A stretch of 64,000 nt of DNA, taken from Putridiphycobacter sp965230485 (GTDB lineage Bacteria; Bacteroidota; Bacteroidia; Flavobacteriales_D; Crocinitomicaceae). Shown piece by piece: positions 1 through 8,327 of this stretch. The translations under genes and the position numbers were made by a program. The notes under the pieces were generated by a model. That model worked only from the letters and a program-made list of their open reading frames with translations, made no database searches and was not told the DNA's origin. How positions within the stretch are numbered: position 1 is the first letter of the stretch; each line of letters opens with the position of its first letter. The DNA is taken from NCBI GenBank assembly GCA_965230485.1, contig CBDDLA010000001.1, forward strand, positions 1,240,001-1,304,000, written 5' to 3'.

Positions 1-71
1 TTATCAGCACCAAAAATAGGCTCTCTAAATCTTCTTGCTATTTTTGATTTTGGTCCCGTGTATCTTGCCAT
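1..71 (-). CDS. rpsD: 30S ribosomal protein S4 (partial, N-terminus only)
   Basis: The first 23 codons, starting MARYTGPKSKIARRF, are read on the minus strand and run off the window. The sequence matches the S4 N-terminus, a 16S rRNA-binding protein that nucleates 30S assembly. It follows rpsK as the next gene of the alpha cluster; rpoA and rplQ would be expected beyond the edge. Confidence 0.9.
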   Translation of the reverse strand, partial: MARYTGPKSKIARRFREPIFGAD

Positions 72-138
72 TTCTGTTTGTTTTTAGATCTGTGGTCGAT
101 TTTTCAGTCAACCAATGGTCTTATTTATTAATTTAAAA

Positions 139-525
139 TTATACTCTTCTTCTTTTTGGAGGTCTACATCCATTATGTGGTATTGGAGTCACATCTATAA
201 TTTCAGTGACTTCAATTCCGTTATTATGTAGAGTTCTGATTGCAGATTCTCTTCCAGATCCAGGTCCTTTTACAAACACTTTCACCTTTCTTAGACCTAA
301 TTCTCTAGCTTCACTTCCACAGTCTTCTGCAGCCATTTGGGCGGCATATGGTGTGTTTTTTTTCGATCCTCTAAATCCCATTTTACCAGCTGAAGACCAA
401 GAAATAACCTGACCAGTATTGGTAGTTAATGAAATGATTATATTATTAAAAGAAGCATGTATGTGAGCTTGACCTACGGCCTCTACTTTCACATTCTTTT
501 TTTTGACTTTAGTTGACTTTGCCAT
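139..525 (-). CDS. rpsK: 30S ribosomal protein S11
   Basis: 128 aa, the normal S11 length. It has a basic N-terminus, the core 'HASFNNTI'-like segment (AHIHASFNNIIISLT), and the C-terminal 'DVTPIPHNGCRPPKRRRV' tail that contacts 16S rRNA in the platform near the mRNA exit channel. It sits 16 nt downstream of rpsM in the merged spc-alpha operon. The overlapping plus-strand frame at 206-412 is a shadow. Confidence 0.98.
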   Translation of the reverse strand: MAKSTKVKKKNVKVEAVGQAHIHASFNNIIISLTTNTGQVISWSSAGKMGFRGSKKNTPYAAQMAAEDCGSEARELGLRKVKVFVKGPGSGRESAIRTLHNNGIEVTEIIDVTPIPHNGCRPPKRRRV

Positions 526-541
526 TACTTAATTAAATTAT

Positions 542-916
542 TTATTTAACTGCTTTCTTTTTTCCAGCAACAGTTTTCTTTCTACCCTTTCTTGTTCGCG
601 AGTTATTCTTTGTTCTTTGTCCTCTAAGTGGGAGTCCAGCTCTATGACGAATACCTCTATAACATCCAATATCCATTAAACGTTTAATGTTTAATTGAAT
701 CTCAGAGCGCAATGCACCTTCTACTTTAATTTGTTCAACAGTTGTACGAATTTTGGATAATTGATCATCATTCCAATCTTGCACTTTAATATTCTCATCA
801 ATACCATTTTCAGCTAATATCTTTTTAGCTGTACTTGAACCTATACCAAAAATATAAGTTAACCCGATTACCCCTCTTTTGTTTTTAGGTAAATCTATTC
901 CTGCAATTCTAGCCAT
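542..916 (-). CDS. rpsM: 30S ribosomal protein S13
   Basis: 124 aa, starting MARIAGIDLPKNKRG. The helix-two-turn-helix core (LTYIFGIGSSTAKKIL) and the C-terminal 'GLPLRGQRTKNNSRTRKG' are diagnostic of S13, which lies in the 30S head, contacts P-site tRNA and forms the B1 bridge. Its place between rpmJ and rpsK is the usual bacterial order. Confidence 0.98.
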   Translation of the reverse strand: MARIAGIDLPKNKRGVIGLTYIFGIGSSTAKKILAENGIDENIKVQDWNDDQLSKIRTTVEQIKVEGALRSEIQLNIKRLMDIGCYRGIRHRAGLPLRGQRTKNNSRTRKGRKKTVAGKKKAVK

Positions 917-926
917 AATAATATAA

Positions 927-1043
927 TTATCCTTGTCTTTGTTTAAATTTAGGGTTCTTCTTGTTTATCACATAAACTCTACCCTTTCGCTTCACAATCT
1001 TACAATCTTCTGATCGTTTTTTTACAGATGCTCTTACTTTCAT
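927..1043 (-). CDS. rpmJ: 50S ribosomal protein L36 (zinc-free type)
   Basis: A 38-codon ORF read directly from the minus strand, starting MKVRASVKKRSEDCK and ending NPKFKQRQG. Length and the 'KxKQRQG' tail identify L36. Of the four ligands of the zinc-binding form (C, C, C, H), only one Cys remains; the others are replaced by S, N and F, so this is a 'C-minus' L36. It lies between infA and rpsM as expected. Confidence 0.95.
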   Translation of the reverse strand: MKVRASVKKRSEDCKIVKRKGRVYVINKKNPKFKQRQG

Positions 1044-1052
1044 TTCTTTAAA

Positions 1053-1271
1053 TTATTTATACCTGTAGGTAATTCGTCCTTTTGTTAAATCATATGGGGA
1101 CATTTCTAACTTTACTTTATCTCCTGGTAAAATTTTAATATAATGCATTCTCATTTTACCAGAAATGTGGGCGATAATTACATGTCCGTTCTGTAACTCT
1201 ACTTTGAACATAGCATTACCTAATGCTTCTAAAATTACGCCGTCTTGTTCTATTGATGCTTGTTTAGCCAT
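1053..1271 (-). CDS. infA: Translation initiation factor IF-1
   Basis: 72 aa, exactly the IF-1 length, forming one S1/OB fold: MAKQASIEQDGVILEALGNAMFKVEL, then 'KMRMHYIKILPGDKV'. IF-1 occupies the 30S A site during initiation. It lies 5 nt downstream of secY with no map (methionine aminopeptidase) gene between them, an arrangement I associate with flavobacteria rather than Bacteroides. Confidence 0.97.
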   Translation of the reverse strand: MAKQASIEQDGVILEALGNAMFKVELQNGHVIIAHISGKMRMHYIKILPGDKVKLEMSPYDLTKGRITYRYK

Positions 1272-1276
1272 AAAAA

Positions 1277-2596
1277 TTAAATAGACATTTCGTTCATTCC
1301 TCTTCTACCACGTATTTTTCCACCTTCCATCAATCCATCATAATGTTGGTTCATTAAATAGGTCTCAATTTGCTGCAATGTATCAAGCACAACCCCTACC
1401 ATAATTAAGATAGATGTTCCACCCATAAACATAGAAAAACTTTCACCAATTCCTGCTAAATAGGCGAAAGCTGGAATAATGGCAATAATCGCTAAGAATA
1501 TTGATCCTGGTAAAGTAATACGAGATACGATATCATCAATTCTATTGGCCGTATCGGTTCCTGGTTTTACACCAGGTATAAAACCACCATTTCGTTTTAA
1601 ATCATCAGCAATTTGCTTTGGGTTTACGGTAATAGCAGTATAGAAGTAAGTAAACACCATAATTAAAATGGCAAACACTAAATTGTAAGGCCAAGACCAC
1701 ATGTCACTTAAACCTGCTAAAAAACTATTATTTGTTGAAATGTTCATCATTAGTGGCACAGACATAATTGCTTGCGCAAAAATGATTGGCATTACACCCG
1801 AAGCATTTACTTTTAGAGGTATATAACTTCTAGCTGACTGCTCAGTAGCAGATCCCCCTGCAATTCTTTTAGCATAATTCACTGGTAATCTTCGTACGCC
1901 TTGAACAATTAATACGGTAACCATAATTATAGCGAAGAATGCTATTAATTTTAAAATCTGAACATAAATGGCGTCAGGTGAAGTTACAAATTCAGCTGTA
2001 ATTGATTCTGGGAATCGAGCCAAAATACCAACGGTAATTAAGATCGAAATACCATTACCAACACCATTATCTGTAATCTTTTCTCCTAACCACATGGCAA
2101 ACATAGTACCCGCTATTAGTACCAACATGGCCATAGTCCACCACATAAAAGTATTTTCTAGAATCGCTTCTTTTGGCACATACATACCTAAATAGGCAGG
2201 TCCTTGAAACGCACAAATCACAATTGTTAATACACGTGTGTAACCATTAATTTTCCGTCTTCCACTTTCTCCATCCTTTTGCATTTTTTGAACAACTGGA
2301 ACTGCCATACCAAGCAATTGCATGATAATGGACGCTGAAATATAGGGCATAATTCCCAAAGCCATAATTGATGCTTTCGAAAATGCACCACCAGCAAATA
2401 AATCCAATAATCCAGTTATTCCAGAATTAGCTCCCGTGTTAACTTGATCTGACATTACGTTTTGATCAATACCTGGAAGCACAATAAAAGAACCTATTCT
2501 ATAAACTAGAATAAGTCCTAAAGTCAAAAGAATTCTCTTACGAAGTTCTTCCGTCTTCCAAATATTTTTCATTGTTTCTATAAACTTCTTCATCAA
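1277..2596 (-). CDS. secY: Preprotein translocase subunit SecY
   Basis: 439 aa with about ten hydrophobic segments; channel subunit of SecYEG in the inner membrane. Landmarks are the TM1 region (RILLTLGLILVYRIGSFI), the plug/TM2 region (GLLDLFAGGAFSKASIMALG), and the cytoplasmic loop 'RRLPVNYAKR' used by SecA and the ribosome. It follows rplO by 7 nt, the normal spc order, so export capacity is coupled to ribosome synthesis. Confidence 0.98.
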   Translation of the reverse strand: MMKKFIETMKNIWKTEELRKRILLTLGLILVYRIGSFIVLPGIDQNVMSDQVNTGANSGITGLLDLFAGGAFSKASIMALGIMPYISASIIMQLLGMAVPVVQKMQKDGESGRRKINGYTRVLTIVICAFQGPAYLGMYVPKEAILENTFMWWTMAMLVLIAGTMFAMWLGEKITDNGVGNGISILITVGILARFPESITAEFVTSPDAIYVQILKLIAFFAIIMVTVLIVQGVRRLPVNYAKRIAGGSATEQSARSYIPLKVNASGVMPIIFAQAIMSVPLMMNISTNNSFLAGLSDMWSWPYNLVFAILIMVFTYFYTAITVNPKQIADDLKRNGGFIPGVKPGTDTANRIDDIVSRITLPGSIFLAIIAIIPAFAYLAGIGESFSMFMGGTSILIMVGVVLDTLQQIETYLMNQHYDGLMEGGKIRGRRGMNEMSI

Positions 2597-2603
2597 AGTT
2601 TTT

Positions 2604-3050
2604 TTATATCGTTTCTACCGTTCCACCAGCTGCCTCAATAGCAGCGATAGCAGATGCTGAAAATTTGTTAGCTTTTACAGTTAATTTCGACTTTAAAGCA
2701 CCACGCCCTAAAATTTTAACATTATCATGTTTTGAAACCAATCCGTTTTCTAATAAAACTTCAACTGTAATTTCAGTCAACTTTTTTCGGTTAACTAATT
2801 CTTGAATTGAATCAAGGTTTACACCTTTGTATTCAACTCGATTAATGTTTTTGAAACCAAATTTAGGTACTCTTCTCTGAAGAGGCATTTGTCCACCTTC
2901 AAAGCCAACTTTTCTGCTGTAACCTGATCTTGATTTTTGTCCTTTATGTCCTCTTGTAGAAGTTCCACCTCTACCTGAACCCTGACCTCTACCAATTCTT
3001 TTTTCCGATTTAACAGAACCTTCAGCTGGTGTTAAATTTGTTAAGTTCAT
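2604..3050 (-). CDS. rplO: 50S ribosomal protein L15
   Basis: 148 aa. The Gly/Arg-rich N-terminal extension (KRIGRGQGSGRGGTSTRGHKG) threads into 23S rRNA. The conserved core 'GFEGGQMPLQRRVPKFGF' follows, with a C-terminal domain ending 'AIEAAGGTVETI'. A late 50S assembly protein, placed between rpmD and secY. Confidence 0.98.
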   Translation of the reverse strand: MNLTNLTPAEGSVKSEKRIGRGQGSGRGGTSTRGHKGQKSRSGYSRKVGFEGGQMPLQRRVPKFGFKNINRVEYKGVNLDSIQELVNRKKLTEITVEVLLENGLVSKHDNVKILGRGALKSKLTVKANKFSASAIAAIEAAGGTVETI

Positions 3051-3064
3051 TACCTTTAATTTTT

Positions 3065-3241
3065 TTATTTTACGATTTCAACCAAATGGTGTAATTTTTT
3101 AACCATACCCATTACTTGAGGCGAATCTTCTTTTTCTATTACTTGGTTTAATCTTTTAAATCCTAAAGCCACTAATGTCGCTTTTTGATCTTTAGGTCGA
3201 TTAATTCCACTTTTAACTTGTTTAATTTTTATAGTTGCCAT
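3065..3241 (-). CDS. rpmD: 50S ribosomal protein L30
   Basis: A 58-codon minus-strand ORF beginning MATIKIKQVKSGINRPKDQK and ending HHLVEIVK, with the L30 'KxxKSxI....Q..TL.ALGL.K..' pattern. It fits exactly in the gap between rpsE and rplO, where L30 belongs in the spc order. L30 is a small protein bound to 23S rRNA domain II. Confidence 0.95.
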   Translation of the reverse strand: MATIKIKQVKSGINRPKDQKATLVALGFKRLNQVIEKEDSPQVMGMVKKLHHLVEIVK

Positions 3242-3252
3242 CTCTCTGCTAA

Positions 3253-3762
3253 TTATCCATTAAATACTTTATTTATATCTACACCTCTATCCTTAGCTAC
3301 TGCAACAGCATCTCTTAAGTTCTCAAGCGCATCAAAGGTTGCCTTAACAACGTTGTGCGGATTTGATGAACCTTGAGACTTTGCTAAAATATCAGTAATA
3401 CCAGCACTTTCAAGAACGGCTCTCATAGATCCTCCCGCAATTACACCAGTACCATGAGAAGCTGGTTTCAACATGACACGAGCTCCAGAAAACTTTCCTA
3501 ATTGGAAATGAGGTACTGTTCCATTAATAATTGGCACTTTTACCAAATTCTTTTTGGCATCATCAACCCCCTTAGAAATGGCATCAACAACTTCCTTAGC
3601 TTTTCCTAAACCATGACCAACAATTCCATTTTCATCTCCAACCACAACAATAGCAGAAAATGAGAATGTACGTCCACCTTTAGTCACCTTCGTCACACGA
3701 TTTAAGGCTACTAATTTGTCTTTTAATTCTACTTCTGTAGATCTTAATTTGTTTCTTTTCAT
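3253..3762 (-). CDS. rpsE: 30S ribosomal protein S5
   Basis: 169 aa. The dsRBD-like N-terminal half has 'RTFSFSAIVVVGDENGIVGHGLGKAKEV', and the C-terminal half has 'GTGVIAGGSMRAVLESAGITDILAKSQGSSNPHNVVKATFDAL'. Both signatures are typical of S5, which is involved in decoding accuracy and mRNA entry. It follows rplR by 11 nt. Confidence 0.98.
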   Translation of the reverse strand: MKRNKLRSTEVELKDKLVALNRVTKVTKGGRTFSFSAIVVVGDENGIVGHGLGKAKEVVDAISKGVDDAKKNLVKVPIINGTVPHFQLGKFSGARVMLKPASHGTGVIAGGSMRAVLESAGITDILAKSQGSSNPHNVVKATFDALENLRDAVAVAKDRGVDINKVFNG

Positions 3763-3773
3763 TTCTCTTCTTC

Positions 3774-4127
3774 TTAAAAAATTAATCCCCCTTCTCTAGC
3801 ACCCTCAGCCAAAGCTTTCACTCTACCATGATATTGGTAACTATTTCTATCAAAAACAACTTCCTTAACACCTGCTCCTATTGCTTTTTCAGCAACAGCC
3901 TTTCCAACAAGTGTAGCTTGTTCTGACTTACTCTTACCTTCAACTTCTTTGGATTTATAAGATGAAGCAGAAACTAAAGTAATTCCTTTTTCGTCATCAA
4001 TAATTTGTGCGTAAATTTGTTTATTTGATCTAAACACGCTCAATCTCGGACGCTCAGAACTTCCAAAAATATTTTTTCGGACTCTTCTTTTAATCTTATT
4101 TCTTTTATCAACTTTACTTAATGACAT
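3774..4127 (-). CDS. rplR: 50S ribosomal protein L18
   Basis: 117 aa, a 5S rRNA-binding protein of the central protuberance. It shows 'RPRLSVFRSNKQIYAQIIDDEKGITLVSASS' and the C-terminal 'VVFDRNSYQYHGRVKALAEGAREGGL' motif diagnostic of L18. It sits between rplF and rpsE. Confidence 0.98.
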   Translation of the reverse strand: MSLSKVDKRNKIKRRVRKNIFGSSERPRLSVFRSNKQIYAQIIDDEKGITLVSASSYKSKEVEGKSKSEQATLVGKAVAEKAIGAGVKEVVFDRNSYQYHGRVKALAEGAREGGLIF

Positions 4128-4135
4128 ATCATTTG

Positions 4136-4690
4136 TTATTTAGCTGCAGACTTTCCTGCTTTTCTTCTAATAAATTCGTCTCTATATCTGATTCCTTTTC
4201 CTTTATATGGCTCAGGTTTTCTGTAAGATCTGATTTTTGCTGCAACTTGCCCCAATAATTGCTTATCGTGAGACTCTAAAGTTACAACAGGCGGTTTACC
4301 TTTTTCAGTTGCAGCCGAAACTTTAACTTCTGGTGCAATTTCTAAATGAATTGGGTGTGAAAAACCAACAACCATTTCTAATTTTTGACCACTTGCCGTT
4401 GCTCTGTAACCAACACCATGAAATTCTAAAATCTTTGTAAAACCATCAGTAACTCCTTCAATCATATTCGCGATCAAGGCCCGGTATAAACCATGTTTTG
4501 CTCTTACATCTTTATGATCAGATGCTCTTTCAAGTGAAATGACACCTTCTTCAACTTTGATTTGAATGTCATTCAAATCAAACTCATTAGATAATTCACC
4601 TTTTTTACCTTTTACAGTGATTAAGTTACCTTCAATTTTGAAGTCAACACCGTCTTTTAATGTAATTGGATTGTTTCCTATTCTAGACAT
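4136..4690 (-). CDS. rplF: 50S ribosomal protein L6
   Basis: 184 aa with two similar alpha/beta domains. It starts MSRIGNNPI. The C-terminal signature 'PEPYKGKGIRYRDEFIRRKAGKSA' is the L6 family motif that binds the sarcin-ricin loop region at the GTPase-associated site. It lies between rpsH and rplR. Confidence 0.98.
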   Translation of the reverse strand: MSRIGNNPITLKDGVDFKIEGNLITVKGKKGELSNEFDLNDIQIKVEEGVISLERASDHKDVRAKHGLYRALIANMIEGVTDGFTKILEFHGVGYRATASGQKLEMVVGFSHPIHLEIAPEVKVSAATEKGKPPVVTLESHDKQLLGQVAAKIRSYRKPEPYKGKGIRYRDEFIRRKAGKSAAK

Positions 4691-4705
4691 AATCTTCTGT
4701 TCTTA

Positions 4706-5101
4706 TTAATATACGTAACAAATAATTTCGCCACCTACATTTAAATTTCTAGCTTCTTTATCAGTAATTACTCCCTTTGATGTAGAAATCACTGCGATTC
4801 CCAATCCGTTTAATACTCTTGGTAATTCACCAGCTCCACAATATTTTCTTAATCCTGGAGTACTAATTCTTTCAATCTTTCTGATTGAAGGTTCCTTATC
4901 GTTTGTATATTTTAAGGCAATTTTAATGGTGCCTTGCGGACCATTCTCATCTACCTTATGACTTAAAATATATCCTTTGTCTTCCAAAATTCTAGTAATG
5001 CTCTTCTTCATTTTTGAACTTGGAATTTCAACTACCTTATGACCCGCGCTTTGAGCGTTTCTAATTCTAGTTAAATAATCAGCTATTGGATCTGTATACA
5101 T
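4706..5101 (-). CDS. rpsH: 30S ribosomal protein S8
   Basis: 131 aa. It starts MYTDPIADYLTRIRNAQ, and the C-terminal region (RKYCGAGELPRVLNGLGIAVISTSKGVITDKEARNLNVGGEIICYV) is the S8 signature that contacts 16S helix 21. In E. coli S8 is the translational repressor of the spc operon. A similar role is plausible here but cannot be read from the sequence. Confidence 0.98.
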   Translation of the reverse strand: MYTDPIADYLTRIRNAQSAGHKVVEIPSSKMKKSITRILEDKGYILSHKVDENGPQGTIKIALKYTNDKEPSIRKIERISTPGLRKYCGAGELPRVLNGLGIAVISTSKGVITDKEARNLNVGGEIICYVY

Positions 5102-5123
5102 TTCTCTTCGCTTTTACTATTAA

Positions 5124-5411
5124 TTACCAACTTGCTTTAGTTACACCTGGTATCTTACCAGCTAAAGCCATTTCCCTAAATGTTACCCTTGAAATACCAA
5201 ACTGTCTCATATATCCTCTTGGTCTTCCAGTTAACTTACATCTATTATGGACTCTAATTTTCATTGAGTTCTTAGGTAATTTTTGCAAAGCCATCATTGC
5301 ATCCCAATCACCTTCATTCGCCGCTTTTCTTAAAGCATCTCTTTTTTCAGCATGTTGTTCAGCAAGCTTAATACGCTTTACCTCTCTTGCTTTCATTGAT
5401 TCCTTAGCCAT
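5124..5411 (-). CDS. rpsN: 30S ribosomal protein S14 (zinc-independent form)
   Basis: 95 aa. The C-terminal 'RCKLTGRPRGYMRQFGISRVTFREMALAGKIPGVTKASW' is the S14 family motif. The protein carries one Cys rather than the C-x2-C-x12-C-x2-C knuckle of the short form, so it is the long, zinc-independent type. It lies between rplE and rpsH. The long plus-strand frame 5086-5772 crossing this gene is a shadow. Confidence 0.97.
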   Translation of the reverse strand: MAKESMKAREVKRIKLAEQHAEKRDALRKAANEGDWDAMMALQKLPKNSMKIRVHNRCKLTGRPRGYMRQFGISRVTFREMALAGKIPGVTKASW

Positions 5412-5414
5412 ATC

Positions 5415-5966
5415 TTATCTTTTAGTGAATGGAAAACCAAACTCATCAAAAAGTGCCTTAGCCTCTTCATCTGAAGTTGTGGAGGTTACAAAAGTGATAT
5501 CCATTCCAAATATTTTATTTACTTTATCTATATCTATCTCTGGGAAGATAATGTGTTCTTTAATACCCATGTTAAAGTTCCCTCTTCCGTCAAATCCTTT
5601 AGCACTAACGCCTTTAAAGTCTCTTGTTCTTGGAAGTGAAACCGAAATGAAGCGGTCTAAAAAGTCGTACATTCTGTCACCTCGCAATGTAACCTTAACA
5701 CCTACAGGCATTCCTTTTCTTAATTTAAAGTTAGAGATATCTTTCTTTGAGTTAGTCACCACTGCTTTTTGACCTGCAATTAATGTCATGTCATTCACAG
5801 CTGATTCTACTAACTTCTTATCAGAAGTAGCAGCACCTATACCTTGACTCAAAACAATTTTCTCTAATTTTGGAATTCTCATTGCTGATTTGAATCCAAA
5901 CTTACTTTTCAATCCCTCAGCAATTTCGCTTTGGTATTTTTCCTTTAATCTTGGTGTATAACTCAT
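5415..5966 (-). CDS. rplE: 50S ribosomal protein L5
   Basis: 183 aa. It begins MSYTPRLKEKYQSEI and carries the 'GVKVTLRGDRMYDFLDRFI' and 'RGNFNMGIKEHIIFPEIDIDK' motifs of L5, which binds 5S rRNA and touches P-site tRNA from the central protuberance. Its start overlaps the rplX stop by 4 nt (ATGA type), implying translational coupling. Confidence 0.98.
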   Translation of the reverse strand: MSYTPRLKEKYQSEIAEGLKSKFGFKSAMRIPKLEKIVLSQGIGAATSDKKLVESAVNDMTLIAGQKAVVTNSKKDISNFKLRKGMPVGVKVTLRGDRMYDFLDRFISVSLPRTRDFKGVSAKGFDGRGNFNMGIKEHIIFPEIDIDKVNKIFGMDITFVTSTTSDEEAKALFDEFGFPFTKR

Positions 5967-6283
5967 GACTTGATTACCTCCCCTGATTTTTTAGAATATC
6001 TTACTAATTTTCCGTTATCGTCTGTTTTTCTACCAACTTTAGTTGGTTGACCGCCCACTACTAACATTACGTTAGAAGCATGGATTCCAGCTGGTGATTC
6101 AATAATTCCACCTTGTGGATTTGATGCACTAGGTTTAATATGTTTTTTAACCATGTTTACACCATCAACAATAACACGGTTCTTCTTTCTATCGATAGAA
6201 AGAATAGCTCCCTCGCTACCTTTTGAAGTTCCTGCAATTACTTTAACAGTATCTCCAATCTTTACGTGTAGTTTCTTTTGCAT
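5963..6283 (-). CDS. rplX: 50S ribosomal protein L24
   Basis: 106 aa. The KOW motif (KIGDTVKVIAGTSKGSEGAIL) is followed by 'NRVIVDGVNMVKKHIKPSASNPQGGI', as in L24, an early assembly initiator at the polypeptide exit tunnel. It overlaps rplE by 4 nt and follows rplN. Confidence 0.98.
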   Translation of the reverse strand: MQKKLHVKIGDTVKVIAGTSKGSEGAILSIDRKKNRVIVDGVNMVKKHIKPSASNPQGGIIESPAGIHASNVMLVVGGQPTKVGRKTDDNGKLVRYSKKSGEVIKS

Positions 6284-6295
6284 TTTACTCTTTTT

Positions 6296-6664
6296 TTAAA
6301 GTACCTCTGGTGCTAGTGATACGATCTTCATAAATTGCTTGTCTCTTAACTCTCTGGCAACAGGTCCGAAAATACGCGTCCCTCTCATTTCACCAGTTGG
6401 GTTTAATATAACAACTGCATTATCATCAAATCGAATATAAGAACCATCAGGTCTTCTTACTTCTTTCTTTACTCTTACTATTACTGCTTTGGCAACTTGA
6501 CCCTTTTTAACGTTGCCAGCTGGTATAGCGCTTTTTACTGCTACAACAATCTTATCTCCTACTGAAGCATATCGCCTTTTAGTACCGCCTAATACACGAA
6601 TACATAAAACTTCTTTTGCTCCTGAGTTATCTGCTACAGCTAATCTACTTTCCTGTTGAATCAT
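6296..6664 (-). CDS. rplN: 50S ribosomal protein L14
   Basis: 122 aa, exact L14 length. It starts MIQQESRLAVADNSGAKEVL. The 'DGSYIRFDDNAVVILNPTGEMRGTRIFGPVARELR' block is diagnostic. L14 forms intersubunit bridges B5 and B8. First gene of the spc part of the merged operon, 9 nt after rpsQ. Confidence 0.98.
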   Translation of the reverse strand: MIQQESRLAVADNSGAKEVLCIRVLGGTKRRYASVGDKIVVAVKSAIPAGNVKKGQVAKAVIVRVKKEVRRPDGSYIRFDDNAVVILNPTGEMRGTRIFGPVARELRDKQFMKIVSLAPEVL

Positions 6665-6673
6665 TGTCTCTTA

Positions 6674-6931
6674 TTATTTTGCTCTCTCAACAATTTCTAC
6701 TAGTCTCCAACACTTATTTTTACTAAGTGGACGAGTCTCCATTATGCGAACAGTGTCACCTATGTTACACTCATTTTTTTCGTCGTGGGCGACAAATTTA
6801 GAAGTTTTTTTTACAAACTTACCATACATGGCATGTTTTACTTTACGCTCAACAGAAATCACAATTGATTTTTCCATTTTGTTGCTTGTAACAACTCCTA
6901 CTCGCTCTTTTCTTAAATTTCTATTTTCCAT
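6674..6931 (-). CDS. rpsQ: 30S ribosomal protein S17
   Basis: 85 aa, an OB-fold primary 16S-binding protein. It has 'RKERVGVVTSNKMEKSIVISVERKVKHAMYGKFVKKTSKFVAHDE' and 'GDTVRIMETRPLSKNKCWRLVEIVE', typical S17 blocks. It lies 30 nt downstream of rpmC. Confidence 0.98.
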   Translation of the reverse strand: MENRNLRKERVGVVTSNKMEKSIVISVERKVKHAMYGKFVKKTSKFVAHDEKNECNIGDTVRIMETRPLSKNKCWRLVEIVERAK

Positions 6932-6961
6932 TTACTAGAAAGTTTAGTTTTTAGTGAAAAA

Positions 6962-7156
6962 TTAAGCTTCAAGCTCTTTTTTTCTTAGTTGTGTTTTTAG
7001 CCGAGCAATTTCTTTACGGCCCGAACGGATTTGCAACGGGTTTTCTAGTTGTGAAACCTTGTGAGAAAGTATTAACTTTTCTTGTTTCGCCTCTAACTCG
7101 TCTATTCTTTCGATTAAATCACTAATCGATAAATCATTTAATTTTACAGCTTCCAT
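6962..7156 (-). CDS. rpmC: 50S ribosomal protein L29
   Basis: 64 aa forming two antiparallel helices. The 'LKFQ...GQLENPxxIR..RKEIARLKTxLRxK' type pattern is seen here as VSQLENPLQIRSGRKEIARLKTQLRKKE. L29 lies at the exit tunnel, near the docking site for trigger factor and SRP. Placed between rplP and rpsQ. Confidence 0.97.
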   Translation of the reverse strand: MEAVKLNDLSISDLIERIDELEAKQEKLILSHKVSQLENPLQIRSGRKEIARLKTQLRKKELEA

Positions 7157-7167
7157 GGTTTCAATTT

Positions 7168-7587
7168 TTACTCAACATAATCTTTACGCACCACAAACTT
7201 ACATCTTAGCGGCAATTTCTGAGCTGCCAAACGCATAGCTTCTTGTGCTGTTTCTTTATTTACACCCTCGCATTCGAAAAGAATTCTACCAGGACGGATA
7301 ACAGCTACCCAATGACTTGGAGCACCTTTACCTTTACCCATTCTTACTTCAGCAGGCTTAGCTGTAATGGGCTTGTCTGGAAATACTCGAATCCATACTT
7401 TACCTTGTCTTTTCATATAACGCGTTACCGCGATACGTGAAGCTTCTATATTTCTAGATGTAAGCCATCCAGCATCTATTGATTTTAATCCAAAATCTCC
7501 GAAAGCAATTTGGCTTCCTCTTTGCGCAAGACCGGTATTTCTACCTTTCATTGCTTTTCTGAATTTAGTTCTTTTAGGTTGTAACAT
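7168..7587 (-). CDS. rplP: 50S ribosomal protein L16
   Basis: 139 aa, starting MLQPKRTKFRKAMKG. It contains the L16 signatures 'RIAVTRYMKRQGKVWIRVFPDKPITAKPAEVRMGKGKGAPSHWVAVIRPGRILFE'. L16 helps position A-site tRNA and is required for peptidyl-transferase centre maturation. It follows rpsC by 20 nt. Confidence 0.98.
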   Translation of the reverse strand: MLQPKRTKFRKAMKGRNTGLAQRGSQIAFGDFGLKSIDAGWLTSRNIEASRIAVTRYMKRQGKVWIRVFPDKPITAKPAEVRMGKGKGAPSHWVAVIRPGRILFECEGVNKETAQEAMRLAAQKLPLRCKFVVRKDYVE

Positions 7588-7607
7588 AATAGTACGCCTT
7601 TAAATTC

Positions 7608-8321
7608 TTATTTTTTCCTTCTTTTACTAAATTTGCCTTGCCCACCAGCTGCACCTTTCTTTTGTTGCAGCCCAATGTTTGGCGACAAATCTCTCTTTCC
7701 GTATACTTCACCTTTACAAATCCACACTTTTATACCTATTCTTCCATACGTAGTGTGAGCTTCTGCTAGGGCGTAATCAATATCTGCTCTAAAAGTGTGC
7801 AACGGTGTTCTTCCTTCTTTATACATTTCAGAACGTGCCATCTCAGCTCCATTTAAACGACCACTGATTTTGATTTTGATACCTTCAGCACCCATTCTCA
7901 TAGTTGACGCAATCGACATTTTAATCGCTCTTCTGAAAGAAATTCTCCCTTCAATCTGTCTAGCTACGCCATCAGCAACTAATTTTGCATCTAATTCAGG
8001 TCTCTTAATTTCGAAGATGTTGATTTGAACTTCTTTTCCTGTTAATTTTTTTAACTCTTCTTTAAGTTTATCAACTTCTTTTCCACCTTTACCAATAATC
8101 ACACCTGGTCTGGCAGTATTAATCGTTACAGTCACTAATTTAATAGTACGCTCAATGATAATTTTTGAGATGCTTGCCTTTGTCAAACGCGCTAACAAAT
8201 ATTTTCTGATTTTATCGTCTTCAACAATTTTTTCAGAATAATCATTTCCTCCGTACCAATTAGACTCCCATCCTTGAATAATGCCTAATCTATTTCCTAT
8301 TGGATTCGTTTTTTGTCCCAT
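7608..8321 (-). CDS. rpsC: 30S ribosomal protein S3
   Basis: 237 aa. It starts MGQKTNPIGNRLGI. The central KH domain has the GxxG loop in 'PGVIIGKGGKEVDKLKEEL'. The C-terminal domain has 'SGRLNGAEMARSEMYKEGRTPLHTFRADIDYALAEAHTTYGRIGIKVWI'. It forms part of the mRNA entry tunnel helicase site. Confidence 0.98.
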   Translation of the reverse strand: MGQKTNPIGNRLGIIQGWESNWYGGNDYSEKIVEDDKIRKYLLARLTKASISKIIIERTIKLVTVTINTARPGVIIGKGGKEVDKLKEELKKLTGKEVQINIFEIKRPELDAKLVADGVARQIEGRISFRRAIKMSIASTMRMGAEGIKIKISGRLNGAEMARSEMYKEGRTPLHTFRADIDYALAEAHTTYGRIGIKVWICKGEVYGKRDLSPNIGLQQKKGAAGGQGKFSKRRKK

Positions 8322-8327
8322 TCGTTA

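Noticed and set aside
5086..5772. 228-codon plus-strand frame across rplE, rpsN and rpsH
   Set aside because: It lies opposite three certain ribosomal protein genes and has no domain-like sequence; a shadow frame.
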